Shown in pieces: positions 9,835 to 21,417 of a DNA stretch of 64,000 nucleotides. Origin of the DNA: Didymella arachidicola. Taxonomy: Eukaryota; Ascomycota; Dothideomycetes; Pleosporales; Didymellaceae. Position numbers and translations under genes: made by a program. Position 1 is the stretch's first letter. Every line of letters begins with the position of its first letter. Below the pieces are notes generated by a model, which made no database searches, was not told the origin of the DNA, and was given only the letters and a program-made list of their open reading frames with translations. Location of the stretch: contig CM049998.1 in NCBI GenBank assembly GCA_016630955.3, forward strand, positions 868,001-932,000, given 5' to 3'.

Positions 9835-10644
9835 TCAGCACACCGCACGCTCCTCATACCTTGGTGGCCACACCCACTCGCCCTTTTCATAAATCGGCAC
9901 TGGCTCTTCTTCCTCCTCCTTGTTCCTCCCCACCAAATCTCCAACATCAACCCACATCAACACCTTCGTAACACCCGTATCCTTGCACTTCTCAACCCTC
10001 CCCATTCGTCCACTTCCTTTCCCAATCGCCTCACTCAGCGCGGCCGAAAGCTGATCGCGACTCAAGCTCTTCTCGAATCGAAATTCCAATGTAACTTGGT
10101 CCGCGATGGCGATATCGGGGTCGGCCCAGAAGGGCAGTGCAGCGCAGGAAGTGTACGCACAGCGGTGCAAAAGGCGTGTGTACTTTGCAACGAGCGTGAG
10201 GGGGTATGCAGGGAGGGGCAAGGGATCATTGGGGAGGGCTTTGGGAGCGACGATTGGAGATTCTGGCACCTGTTAGTGGTTTGCACTTTGGTGAGTAGAG
10301 TAAGGCGACGTACCGAACGCAGACAAGCCGCTCACGAAGTCCTGAGCGAACGCTGATGCTCGTACTTTCCTTGCTGCTAGTGTGTCTGACTGGCTGGCGA
10401 CGGCTTGTGGCCGTTGCTGTTGCGACTTCCGAGCCAGCACTTCCTTGGCCCAGACTTCCATTAGTTCGATGCGTCGACTTCCTGGCCGGTTTTTTTTCTC
10501 CTGATATAGAATCTCTATGATGTATGCAGAGTTGTTGGCGTGGCAGGTCACCTGACAGCCCCAGTTTGCGAAGTCGTTCGCGATGAATGAGACTGTAGAC
10601 AGGTATGGACGGCAGTGATGCGGTGTATAGATGAGGTAGTACAT
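9835..10644 (-). CDS. protein of unknown function, two exons
   Basis: Proposed exons 10644..10314 and 10262..9835, joined by a 51-nt GT-AG intron, giving 252 aa. The intron choice keeps one frame across the junction (SGLSAF then ESPIVAPKALP). I do not recognise the protein. The N-terminal half has an Asn/Tyr/Cys-rich segment (FANWGCQVTCHANNSAY) and a basic Gln/Arg-rich helix. The C-terminal half has a two-Cys hydrophobic stretch (LHRCAYTSCAALPFW) and an acidic run of five Glu. There is no signal peptide or clear membrane span. An earlier in-frame TTG exists but the first ATG is 10644. The continuous coding-like frame supports a real gene; the function is open. Confidence 0.5.
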
Positions 10645-12305
10645 GATGACTTTCAAATTCTTCCACTTGATTGCAGAAATCGCGGTTTAAGTTGTGGTAT
10701 CTAGTTCAGCACGAACAAGCGTCGGCGGATTTGTGATGAAGTGCTGTGCTGTGCGGCCACAGGTGGCTGGGATGTATGGAATGTAGGTTCTCTTCGGTAT
10801 TGAAAATGGGTTGTGAAGTGTGACTGCTGGTGTTGGAAAGCTTAAATCTCCTTCGCACATGAATATATATATATATATGTATGCTTCGCGTCTACACAGG
10901 TCGTTACCACATCTTCTATCAAAAGCTAGTATCGAACTATGCAGCCCGGACATTCCTTCAGCCCTACCAGTCGGCGCCTACGAAATGCTCCATTTCAACC
11001 ACCATGCCAGCGGCAACACTGTGATTCGCACGAACAACCCCTTAAACATGCTTGGATCTTGAAACGTGGCTGGCTTACCGCAGCATCAGTTGGTGAATGA
11101 CTGCTAGAGCATCCAGAATGACGGCCGAGTCCAGATCGTTAAAGCGCAAAGCGTAACAAAGCCACCGAGCTTGTTTGAAGCGTATGCGGCTCCATACTCG
11201 CTAGATTCAGCCCTACGATCGCATTGGTGCCATCGTGCACACCGTTCGGGACGGTAACTACGGTACTGTTGCTGGAGTCGCCAAATCAGGACGCCGGGCA
11301 GGCAGCCTCAGCCCCAGCTGGGTGTACAGCCGCCGGTCCCATTGGCGATGCCAGGAATGAAGGCTCGTTTAGGAATGCTTCCGGGCCCGAGTCTGTGGGC
11401 ACGCTGCGCACTTCAGCACCGATCGAGTGGATGTCAGCTTTGGAGCGCAAGTGGTACCGAGACCATGGCTTGCAGACACCACAAAGCGGCTGGACACGGT
11501 GCAAAGAGGGCGAGCGCGCCTTCGCTTCTGGTACAGACTTGTGTTCAGGATGCGGGATCTTGATTCGATGGCGATACTGGATCATGACCCGCGATCCGAG
11601 TGCCTGCGCAAACAAAATGACCGTGGAAGATGTCCGGTGTTTTATGCAAAAGGTAGCTTTCAAGGTTGAACTACAAACTTCCCCATGAAACAACTACTGA
11701 TCGTGCATGGAAACCCAGCGATGTCCTTTCCCTGACTTCAGCTAGTTGACTTGAAAGACGCGATTAGGGACACCATTTGACCGGTATGCCCATGCAGTGT
11801 GAGGGATTCAAGTTTGGTGGTTGTCATACTTACCGCTTCACCTCCGCAGCCTCCATGCCCATGATGGCGGGTTGCCTGCCAATGAGAGAGCATGGAGACC
11901 TCATGGGTGGGCAAGGCGGCCTATGAGACGCACAGGAGGATTCAACATAGCCTGCGCCAGTGTTTTAGGGTGTGAGGCTGGCTGAGCTGTGATAGCGGTG
12001 ATGAAAAGATGCGGGGAGACTCAGCTGGATGAGGTGCAGGAGCGCTAGGCTAGTGCACATAGCAACTCCGCCCGCCAATGCAACTGTCAAAGGGAAGGGG
12101 CTAGTCATGCACTCCCGAGCGGACGTGCCGGCCCCCAAGTATAAAGCGCGCTGGTTTCGATGGTGGAACGTAATTTGGGTATAACATTGCGCCAAAACCT
12201 ACAAGAGGGCGACTGGACGCCAGCTCCAGCCTTGCATACGCACAAGAGGTATTCATGCTTGTCGTCTGCTCGTGTAATCATTTCTGTTCCCCTGAATTGT
12301 GATGC
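10645..12305. other. 1.66-kb intergenic region with an (AT)n microsatellite
   Basis: Between the unknown gene and the 3' end of mcm6. Contains an (AT)n tract at about 10863-10878. Overlapping frames on both strands at 11224-11693 are judged non-coding. No RNA gene recognised. Confidence 0.6.
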
Positions 12306-15262
12306 CTAGACGATGTCTTCGACCGGACAGTTGGGATGCAGGACATAAACAGCCTTACTACCAGGCTCTGACTGACCCTGCTCGTCGGTAAGACCCTCAC
12401 CCCGGATCAACATAAGGTATTGCTCCTGTGGCGTACGTTAGCATTGCTCTGTTCATCGCCAGTCTCGCGTGATTTACCTTGACCACCTTCTTCAGCACCT
12501 TCTTCGCCAATGCCCTCTCCGCCTCAAGGTCCTCCTGCGTCTCCATCTCGTTCTCCTTCTGCTCGAGGTACCACACGAGCAGCTCCTCTTCTTCGACACC
12601 GTCCTGTGTCTCTTCCTGGTCATCGTTGACCCGTCTGACAAACATGTTACGCATTTCGACATATTTGTCGTGTGTGATCTTCGTCTTCTCGTGCGGCGCA
12701 GGCGCAGGAGTCTCTGTGCGGGCACGCTCAGCCATCAGAACATCGTCCTCGCCCTCAGCGGCAGCAGCAGCAGCCAAAACAGCTTCATCGTCGTCCTCCA
12801 TCTCGACATCGTCCTTCTCGACAGAGATGATAGACTGGCGGAGCAGGTTGTAGGCCTCTTTCACGAAATCCGGCGTAATGTCGCCGACACAATTAGCTTT
12901 CGCAATAGCTTCCGAAAGACGAATCATAGACTCAAGCTGACGGACGGTGATGCGGTAGCTGTTGCGGCCAATGCCACCCTGAGCATCGTCTGCTCGCAGC
13001 TCCTTGTACTTTTCGACAAGCGTCTCGCGGGCCTCGTCTGTGAACTCTGGACGGAACGTCTTCGCAAAGCGGATATAGCGCTGGAGCTGTTCAGTCGAAA
13101 ATTCTGGCTGAACAAACTCATCACGGTCCTTGTGAATACCAACGATGTGTTCAGCAAGGTGGCGATCCACAGCCTCATCGCACTCGTCGAGAACAACGAA
13201 GAATAGATCGAAACGCGACATGATGGGTGCCGACATATTGACATTGGCGCGCAGGGTAGTCTTGCGGTTGTAGCGTCCACCAACAGGGTTGGCTGCGGCG
13301 AGAATTGATGTGCGGGCGTTGAGTGTGGCCTGGATACCAGCTTTGGCGATCGAGATAGTCTGCTGTTCCATGGCTTCGTGAATGGCGACCTGATCAGCGA
13401 TGTCCATCTTGTCGAACTCGTCAATGGCACAGATGCCATTATCTGCAAGCATAAGAGCTCCGGCCTCGATGGTGAACTCGCCAGTCTCTTCATCCTTGAC
13501 CACCGCCGCTGTCAGACCAGCTGCAGAAGAGGCCTTGCCGGATGTGTACACAGCGCGAGGTAAGAAGCTGCAGACATACTTCAAGAACTGGGACTTGGAT
13601 GTCGAAGGATCACCAACAATGCAAATATTGATGTCTCCGCGCAGAGCCATACCCTCTGGTGTCTCCTTCGACACACCACTCATCAACTGCAAGAGAATAC
13701 CCTTCTTGATGACCTGGTGACCGTAGACCATAGGTGCGATTGAGTCGACCAGTCGCATAAAGATGTTGGGCTTGTGCACCATGTCTTTCAGATCCTGGAT
13801 CTCAGCTGCTGTCAGGGTTGCAAGGTATTCCTCCTGTGCTTCCTCTCCAGATGTTGCATTCGACTCGATTTGACCTTGGTGCAGAGATGCAAGGATATTG
13901 CTGGCTTGTCCGTTGAGGTGGTGGTTCGCCGACTGTCCCGGCGTCGTGTGGTCCGGCGAGATCATGCAAGCAAGGAAGGACATCCTGTAGGTCAAGTCGC
14001 GCACACCAAGTGCTTTGAGACCACTGACACCAGAGCCGCCAACGTCGTTGCCACGCGCTGTATTCGCGGTATCCCTCATCGCCTGCACTCGTACACCTGG
14101 TACACGGAACTGACTGACATCCGGAATGACAATAGCAGTGCCTGTGAAGATGCATTTCTCTCCAGCCTTTGCGCGATCGACCATTTCTCCTCGCAGAATG
14201 ACGTCCATTGTCCGAGGCATGCTGCCTGTGGGGATCTCTGAACTGTTCTCCTGGATGCGCACCTTCTGCCAATCTACAAATGTTGACTGCCTGATGTCCA
14301 ATCGCCATCCTTCTCTGTTCATACATGTGACGTTCGGGCACTGCGTCGGTTCAGTGTACTTGAAGGTTTGCTCGATGTTCGGCACAACTGTGTTGCAGAT
14401 CTCACAGACAAAGGTCGCCATTGACAGCTCTGGCCGTACTTCGGATGTGCGCGTGGCTGTACCTGAGATCGAAAGTAGACTACCAATGGAGCTTGTTCGT
14501 AGCTGGCGGATGCGCGAAACGAGGGGGAGGTTGTAGAAAGCGAGTGTGAACAGCTTGTCGGTCTGCTGATTCGCTGTCTTCTCCTTCAGGCTGTCGTTTC
14601 GACTTGTGGCGTTGTCGGCGAGTGAAACGGCGGTAATTGAGGATGTCGACTCTGGCTGTCGGTGTTGGCGGAAGTATTGGGGCTCGTACTTTGCGAGTAG
14701 GCCGTGGAGGGCACGTATCATGTACGGCAGGAAGCGGTAGTACTCGCTGGCGATGGCCTGGGCCAGAATTCCATCTTCGTGCTTCATCAAGTGTGTATAG
14801 TCGACATAGAGGGTCGACAGCGAGTAGAGCCTCATCCCACGAATTTGCGCGACATAGTACTTGTCTGTTGTGGCGACGCTCGAGATCGGTAATGCCGAGG
14901 ATGGAGTTTCGTCTGTATAGCTATAGGCCATTTAGTATCAGTCATCTCCCAGGTACCTGCCAGACTCACTTTTCCAAGAATTCCTGGAACCGAAGCGACA
15001 AGGTCTCTCCAGTGACATCGACAACCTTGGGAATGTCTGTTCTTGGTCCATTGGGTCGCCTGGCACCTCCTCTCGCTCCTACGACCTCGTCATCTGGAAA
15101 TGCTTCGATATCGCTGTGCGCAGCGTTGCTCTCTGAAGGTGGACCGCGAGGCCTTGCGGAGGAAGAGCGGATTCCGGCCGATCGTGGGGTGGGTCCTCCA
15201 GCCGTGCTCGCTGGAGTCGCAGCGGCGTCCGAGTGCAGTACAGCATCGAGAATGGAAGACAT
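12306..15262 (-). CDS. mcm6: DNA replication licensing factor MCM6
   Basis: Three exons: 15262..14970, 14920..12478 and 12425..12306 (introns 49 and 52 nt), giving 951 aa. The first junction restores RFQEFLENYTDE; the last restores VVKEQYLMLIRGEG. A C4 zinc finger (CEIC...CPNVTC) lies near residue 270. Walker A GDPSTSKSQ is near 535, Walker B IDEFDKMD near 600, and the arginine-finger motif MSRFDLFF near 665. The sequence RGDINICIVGDPSTSKSQF and the C-terminal LRQSII segment are MCM6-specific among MCM2-7. The subunit belongs to the replicative CMG helicase in the nucleus. An acidic, Ala-rich linker precedes the C-terminal winged-helix part. The ATG at 15262 is preferred; an upstream in-frame extension exists. 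An ACGCGT box lies 82 bp upstream. Confidence 0.95.
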
Positions 15263-15698
15263 TATGGATCGCTGGGTACCTCCAGGGCGATGTCTGTGAG
15301 GGGTGGGTGGGGTTCTCGTGGGAGACGAACTGTCGCGAATTCGACGCGTTCCGTCGCGTGGAGCAACCGCGCTAACCAAATCAGGGCTTAATTGATTCTT
15401 GAATGGCAGGAACGAATTTGAGAGGACAAGATGCTGCTGTGAGATATTCAAGGGTGCATTTTCTACTATGTTATGCTCATGAGGCGCATGGAATACGGCT
15501 GCAGCCCTGCAGCACTATGCAAGAGACAATGAGAAGGGTATACAGCTCAATCAATCCCAACCCGAGCTCCGGTGCAAAGGAGACCATGCAAACGCAACGC
15601 CAGTGATTATGCCCGTCTCGACAACGAAAAAGAATGCAGAACGCCGAAAGCATATCGCTATGCAGAGGACCAAAGTCCGATTGACAAGATGCCAGCAC
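15263..15698. other. 436-bp mcm6 promoter / SUN gene 3' flank
   Basis: No further gene seen; it holds the MCB-like element listed separately. Confidence 0.6.
15344..15349. promoter_or_regulatory. MCB-like box (ACGCGT) upstream of mcm6
   Basis: A perfect MluI cell-cycle box, 82-87 bp upstream of the mcm6 ATG, flanked by further TCGCG/CGCG sequence. In yeasts, MBF binds ACGCGT to drive G1/S genes including replication factors, so cell-cycle control is inferred here. Confidence 0.5.
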
Positions 15699-18125
15699 CT
15701 AGTCATTCAATGTAACGTCGTAATTGTACTTCTCCTCAGCATCGTCACCGTGTAGGCGTACGCGGTAGATGCAGGTGTTCGCCGCTCCCCAGTTCGACGT
15801 GACTTGTACGACAACTCTGCTCGTTGGTACCGACAGTTCGGAATCAAGATCGAAGGTCTGTACGTGGTTGGAAGCGTGGACATTATACTTAAACTTGCCC
15901 AAGCAAACGTAGCCGTGGCCTTTGAGATCTCCGGGATCCAGGCAATCGTTGTGACCCTGACCGTAAAGTTGTTTGATCGGCTGATCAGTCTCCGCCCACA
16001 ACTCGATATTGCGAGGCGCATTACCGATGTTGCCGTTGGGCGACATACTCATGGGTGCATGCTCGACAGTGACCTGCTTGGGGTACATGTATCGGGGGAG
16101 AGAGACACCCAGTCGAGCGTAGCCTCTCATCGGGTTCGGTGCCGCGCACCAGCAATCGCCAAAGTCCTCCCACTTTGCAAGTGCAGCTGACGGCGGGTTT
16201 GCCCTGCGTGTCCTCCCTATGAGCAGGCTGGCAAGTGAGCTTGAGCCGTTGTCATAGGTGGATGAAGTGCGTCCAGGCTGTATGAGGGCACCGAGGCCGG
16301 TCGAGAAGTAGTTCGGCTTCTTGAGGTTGAGTTCATAGTTGGCGACAAGGTTGCTCAGCGCAAGAGATTGAAGACGAATCGAATCCATCAAGGTCTTGCG
16401 AGCTTCGGCTTGGATCATGGTCTTCATTTTGGTCTCGTGGGTCTTCAAGGATTCGACAATCTTTTGGTCAACATCGGTGGAAATGCTCTCGTAGTGTTGT
16501 CGCACTGTTTTCATGAACTCCTCACGTCCCACGATCTGTGGCCGGGCGCTCGTTCCAGCATCCACAGACTTGCTGTCTAGCGCTTGGACTTTCCGGCTGT
16601 TGGCTTTGAGGAACTCAATCCAGGTAGCGTCGCTGCCTTTAGATTTCGCTTTACTGAGAAGCGCATTCCAGAACTCTTCCGTAATTTCGAGACGTCCTTC
16701 TGGCTGACGGCGGACGACAATGAGCTCCGGAAGATCCTGCTTGATCGACTCGATGGCGCTGTCGACACTATCGAACTTTGCTGCATATTCGTTGTGATTC
16801 TTCCACATGCGCGACCACATGAGATGATCATCGGTGGTTCCGTCACCATGTAGCCAGGTGAGCAGAACGTTGGTCTCGTTGTATTTCCGCGGCGCAGGCT
16901 GAACCCAATCAGCTAGGTCATACCAGGCTGTGGATATGCGATTGGCGGCCGCGGTGTGCAAACCAACATTGCGAGTAGGGTCGGAGAAGGCAGTTGATAG
17001 CAGTATTGAGAGAAGTAGAATGCCGGAAACAGCCATGACTGCCCAGAACGCGTTCTGGAGTAGTGAAAGATATGGCCACTCGGGTTCGTCTTCAAGAACG
17101 TCGCTCGGATCTACGTTTGAGGACGGCTCAACTTGACCAAGCCACTGCTTGATAGCTTGAAGACGTTTCTGGTGAGGACGTGCTTGGACTTGTGACTGAG
17201 GTAGGTGTTCAGCTTGTCGGTCTAGCTGTCGCTGGAATTTTGGCTGGGAGTGCAGGTCGGGATGCGGTTGCACTTGCAACTCGGTTTGTACTTCGGATCT
17301 CTGTGGGGGTCGGCCTTCCGGTAGGGGTGGCAGTCGCGATACGGTGTGAGGTATTGGCCGTGGTCGCGGTGGCGGTGGGCCTTCACGTTGCAGTCTGGCA
17401 CGCTCTTCAGCAAGAAGGTCTTCGATCGACTCATCGATGGTCGCTTTGTCGGGGGTGGGTTTGGCTCGAGGCAATACTCGAGATGCTTGACCAACGAGGT
17501 GCAGAGTACTCCTAGGAACTGGAGTGGGCTGTTGCGATGAGGAGCGCAGGAAGCTGCGACGATGCGGCTGAAGGTCTTGCAACATGCCGGCCTCGTGCTC
17601 CATGCCGAAGGACTTCGAAGTGTCGCCGATAGAGAGGGCAAGATCGTCATCGCTGAGAGGCACTTCGGGCGTCTCTGAAAAGGTGAAGGGTACAGGAACT
17701 CGCGGTGGGGGAGACGACCTTTCATGTACTGGGAATTTGCGTGCGTTGTCTGTGCTCTGGGTAGTCTTGCTGTTGAGTGCTCCGCTCATCCTTGCCTCGG
17801 CGTTGAGCTCGTCAATGCTCTCGTCTTCTTCCACCTCTTCCTCTTCATCGTCACGAGCGACTGCATCACCTCTTTGATTTTGAAATGCCTGTGCGAATCC
17901 TGTTGCGGTGATGGACAGCTCCTCTGCAGCTCCAACACGTCCACTAGCGCCATAGGCGTTCGACCGGCGAGCCTTGACTTTTGTGAGGGGACCCTGGCGG
18001 CGTTGTCGTGTGCCCTCGGCGGTCACAGTTGTCACTACTGATTGCTCAATCAAAGATCCAGCCTTTGAGCTCAGCCGAGTAGAGCGACGAGGGGTGGGCC
18101 CGCCAAAGCCTGCTGACTGCGACAT
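15699..18125 (-). CDS. sad1: SUN-domain nuclear envelope protein (Sad1-like)
   Basis: Single exon, 808 aa. The nucleoplasmic N-terminal half is long, basic/Pro-Gln-rich and low complexity. One transmembrane segment (AVMAVSGILLLSILLSTAF) lies near residues 357-376. A lumenal helical stalk with predicted coiled-coil character follows (about 440-600). The C-terminal SUN domain (about 615-800) contains the KWEDFGDCWCAAP and GYARLGVSLPRYMYP motifs and ends in VQVTSNWGAANTCIYRVRLHG, a typical SUN terminus. Family role: inner nuclear membrane half of the LINC bridge, tethering KASH proteins and, in fungi, the spindle pole body. Two Cys (CWC and CL) fit the family's disulfide region. Same strand as mcm6 but separated by 436 bp. 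Confidence 0.93.
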   Translation of the reverse strand: MSQSAGFGGPTPRRSTRLSSKAGSLIEQSVVTTVTAEGTRQRRQGPLTKVKARRSNAYGASGRVGAAEELSITATGFAQAFQNQRGDAVARDDEEEEVEEDESIDELNAEARMSGALNSKTTQSTDNARKFPVHERSSPPPRVPVPFTFSETPEVPLSDDDLALSIGDTSKSFGMEHEAGMLQDLQPHRRSFLRSSSQQPTPVPRSTLHLVGQASRVLPRAKPTPDKATIDESIEDLLAEERARLQREGPPPPRPRPIPHTVSRLPPLPEGRPPQRSEVQTELQVQPHPDLHSQPKFQRQLDRQAEHLPQSQVQARPHQKRLQAIKQWLGQVEPSSNVDPSDVLEDEPEWPYLSLLQNAFWAVMAVSGILLLSILLSTAFSDPTRNVGLHTAAANRISTAWYDLADWVQPAPRKYNETNVLLTWLHGDGTTDDHLMWSRMWKNHNEYAAKFDSVDSAIESIKQDLPELIVVRRQPEGRLEITEEFWNALLSKAKSKGSDATWIEFLKANSRKVQALDSKSVDAGTSARPQIVGREEFMKTVRQHYESISTDVDQKIVESLKTHETKMKTMIQAEARKTLMDSIRLQSLALSNLVANYELNLKKPNYFSTGLGALIQPGRTSSTYDNGSSSLASLLIGRTRRANPPSAALAKWEDFGDCWCAAPNPMRGYARLGVSLPRYMYPKQVTVEHAPMSMSPNGNIGNAPRNIELWAETDQPIKQLYGQGHNDCLDPGDLKGHGYVCLGKFKYNVHASNHVQTFDLDSELSVPTSRVVVQVTSNWGAANTCIYRVRLHGDDAEEKYNYDVTLND

Positions 18126-19614
18126 GTTGAACTAAGCGAAATTGTCAGGATGAATGTGTAGAATGAAGAAGAAAGCTCGACAGGCCGGCTGTGAGCTGAA
18201 ATGATACAAAATAGAGGATGACAAGAAGGAGAGAGATGGAGGATGAGAGATAAAAGAGGTGGAGGCCACGTCTTGAGTCGCCAGGAAAGCACACTCGACA
18301 ATAGCAGGCGACGGTATTGAGAATAATAGACTCGTGACAATAGTTGAAATTGAGGAGGCTGGACTATCGTTGGCCTTCACTTCTTGTGCAGTGAGAATGA
18401 ACCGTTTCCAGACGCAGGACTTGCGAAAAAAGTATTATGAACTGCAAGTATACGAAAGTTGCACAACTCACACTGTCTATACGTGGCGCCTCTTTCCCAT
18501 TCATCTCTTACTCGCGATCGCCTTACAATCGCGTCAATCTATCGTGGTCACTTCTTGATGTTTTGCAGCGCTTCCTGATCTTTGTTTCTCGAGGCGGCAG
18601 GGTTCCGGGATTCCCAAACACGTGTTGCCGCGATCTTTCGCGCGTCGCACCTTAACGTTGTCGCGCCGGTGATGTTTTGACTGATCCCTTTCGTGTTTCC
18701 TGGGCCTGCGATTCTAATACTGAAGCTGCGCGTAACGTTGAAGGTGGTTGTTGATGATGGCGAGGATGAGCTGTGAGGTGTGAGGTGTGAGGTGTGGAGT
18801 CGAGGCGCGTGCAAGGGTTGGGCATCGTCTGGACCGCATTTAGTGGTGTGCGCCCCGTGCGCAGCAGCCCTCAAAGAGCGATAACAAAGGAGCAGCAGGA
18901 AGAGAATCAGCAGGGTGTTGTTGACATTTCTCGATTCTTGGATATCAGCTGAAGCTTCTCGAATTCAAGGTTGACCCATTGATCAGTGTATGTTGCACTT
19001 TCCTTGGCTAGAGATGAAGGACCCTGACATGCCGAAGCCTCCATATCGCTCTCGTCTTGCATGCAGCTGCAGCATGGTGGCCTTGGATATGACACAGGAA
19101 GCAGTACACGCAGCAGCAGTGCAGCAACGGTAACGGGTGTGATTGCTGTATTTGGCAGGATAAAATGCCTCCAGAGCAACGCGGTGACACTGTTGCAACG
19201 GTGGCCGGTAACCTATATTGCCCTTGTTTCCGAGTTCGTTGCTTGTGCAAGCTCACCTTGGGATCTAGACCGTTAAGTGACACCAGAATTGCAATCTTCC
19301 TACCGTGAGTGAGTCAACAATAGAAGCAAAGACACAGTTCGCATGTTCGGTCGTTGGATCGAGGCATGGTTGCTCGAGCACAAGGCCCGTGTCCACTACC
19401 TGCGCTTGCCATAAGACGTTAGCTATCCGACACGGCTCTTTGTGCAGCATGTTGATTGCGCCGCGTGTACGGTTGGTTGGGTTGACCGTGTTAACATCTG
19501 TATGCATCGTGACTTTTTATAACACGCAGCTGCTCCCACCACAACAGACTCCAACCTTCCTCTCAGCCCTCTCCCAGACTTCTAGTACACAGACTCTCCA
19601 TAATATACATCGCA
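18126..19614. other. 1.49-kb divergent promoter region, SUN gene / GALE gene
   Basis: The 18130-18300 stretch is pyrimidine-rich on the minus strand, as expected of the SUN gene leader. A 7-bp tandem repeat (TGTGAGG, three copies) lies at about 18772-18792. A TATA-like TTTATAA run lies near 19516-19522, about 95 bp before the GALE ATG. No gene recognised. Confidence 0.6.
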
Positions 19615-20843
19615 ATGGCTTCGAGATCTGTCCTCGTCACTGGGTAAAGCTGCCCCTCACCCCCACATTCCCAACCATGACATGTTGCTGACAACTTTCA
19701 GTGGCACTGGCTACATTGGCTCGTTCACAGCGCTCGCCCTCCTAGAGGCTGGCTACAAGGTCGTCATCGTTGACAACCTCTACAACTCGTCCAAGGAAGT
19801 GCTCAACCGCATTGAGCTCATCTGCGGCAAGAAGCCCGAGTTTTACGAGCTCGACATCCAAGATGAGGCCGCGCTCGACAAGGTGTTCAAGGAGCACCCC
19901 GACATCGACAACGTGATTCACTTCGCCGCGCTGAAGGTAGGGAAGGCACCGACATACTACCAGCCCACGTACTGAGAACAGACAGGCTGTCGGCGAGTCT
20001 GGCGAGATTCCCCTCACATACTACCGCGTCAACGTCGGTGGCTCCATCGCGCTCCTTTCCGCCATGGAGAAGAACAATGTCACAAACATCGTCTTCTCTT
20101 CGTCAGCTACCGTCTACGGCGACGCGACACGCTTCGAGAACATGATCCCCATCCCCGAGCACTGCCCCATCGGCCCGACCAACACCTACGGCCGCACCAA
20201 GTCGACCATCGAGAGCGTCATCACCGATCAGATCGACGCGAAGCGCAACAACGCAAAGAAGGCCGGCAAAGAAGAGGAGGGCAAGAAGTGGAACGCCGCG
20301 CTGCTGCGCTACTTCAACCCCGCCGGCGCACATCCCAGCGGCATTATGGGCGAGAACCCGCTCGGCGTGCCCTACAACCTGCTGCCGCTGCTCGCCCAGG
20401 TTGCAATCGGCAAGCGTGAGAAGTTGATCGTCTTCGGCGACGACTATGCGTCCAAAGACGGCACCGCCATCCGCGACTACATCCACGTCCTCGACCTTGC
20501 GCGCGGCCACCTGCAGGCGCTGAACTACTTGCGCGAGCAACAACCAGGCGTCAAGGCATGGAATCTGGGCACTGGCAAGGGCTCGACAGTCCTCGACATG
20601 GTCAAGGCGTTCGAGACTGCCGTTGGACGTGAGCTCAAGTACGAGGTCCAGGGCCGCAGACAGGGCGATGTCCTAGACCTGACGGCCAATGCCACCCTGG
20701 CGAACAAGGAGCTTGGCTGGTCGGCCGAGTTCACGCTCGAGGATGCATGTGTGGATCTGTGGAAGTGGACGGAGAACAACCCTGAGGGGTACGGGCAGGC
20801 GCCGCCGAAGGAGTTTGTGGAGGCGCTGAAGAAGAAGGCGTAA
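19615..20843 (+). CDS. UDP-glucose 4-epimerase
   Basis: Three exons, 19615..19643, 19702..19936 and 19986..20843 (introns 58 and 49 nt), giving 373 aa. The tiny first exon encodes MASRSVLVTGG, the start of the Rossmann motif GGTGYIGS completed by exon 2. The catalytic SSSATVYGD (Ser) and the downstream TNTYGRTK (Tyr-x3-Lys) are present. The substrate-binding LLRYFNPAGAHPSG, IRDYIHVLDLARGH and NLGTGKGSTVLDM motifs match GALE. It interconverts UDP-galactose and UDP-glucose with bound NAD in the cytosol (Leloir pathway). Length matches the stand-alone epimerase, without the mutarotase domain fused in yeast Gal10. Confidence 0.96.
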
Positions 20844-21417
20844 GCAAAAGATGCTGTAATAGAGGTGGCCGAGACAGCTACCATGTTGGATTTTGGGAAG
20901 CGCTGCGTCCGCGTCGTTGGTCGAGCATATATCATCGCAGGCGCTGGTACATCACATAACATAGACTTATATACCAAAACCATTTGACATCACCATTGGA
21001 GACACATTCACATGCACAGACATGAAACAAATTGTGGGTTTATCTTTTACACAGACATGTCCGACATCGTGGCGGTTTTGAGGATGCAAAGATGTGCCAG
21101 GGAGATGTCAAGTCGGGGGCTCGAGCAGGACCTTGGCGGCTATTACTGCTGACTTCTGTCGAGCCAGTCTCAACACACATGGGTAGTGTTGCGTCATTTA
21201 GAGCGGAACAGACGTGTTGCGATCGGCATCAATTCTTAGGTTGGTTATTATGCACTGTGAATGGAGATTGAAAAATGCAGCTGCGAGGTGTGATCTCACG
21301 TACACTATCCCTTCAGGAAGAAGCTAGCAGTATGCTCATGTATATTTAGATACAGGTACTTGACACGAAGCGTAGTCCAACGTCTCGTGATACCTACATG
21401 CAAACATTACCTGTGAC
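20844..21417. other. 574-bp convergent 3' region
   Basis: Between the convergent GALE and MFS genes. Nothing recognised beyond probable 3' UTRs. Confidence 0.6.

Noticed and set aside
11224..11693. Overlapping ORFs of about 150 and 135 codons on opposite strands
   Set aside because: Low-complexity composition, no motif, no intron signals, and both strands equally open, as expected by chance in GC-rich spacer.
12469..13206. Long plus-strand ORF of 245 codons
   Set aside because: Exactly antisense to conserved MCM6 sequence; a shadow frame.
19682..20017. Separate small epimerase-like ORF ahead of the main one
   Set aside because: It is exon 2 of the UDP-glucose 4-epimerase read into its intron; the splice joins it to exon 3 in frame.
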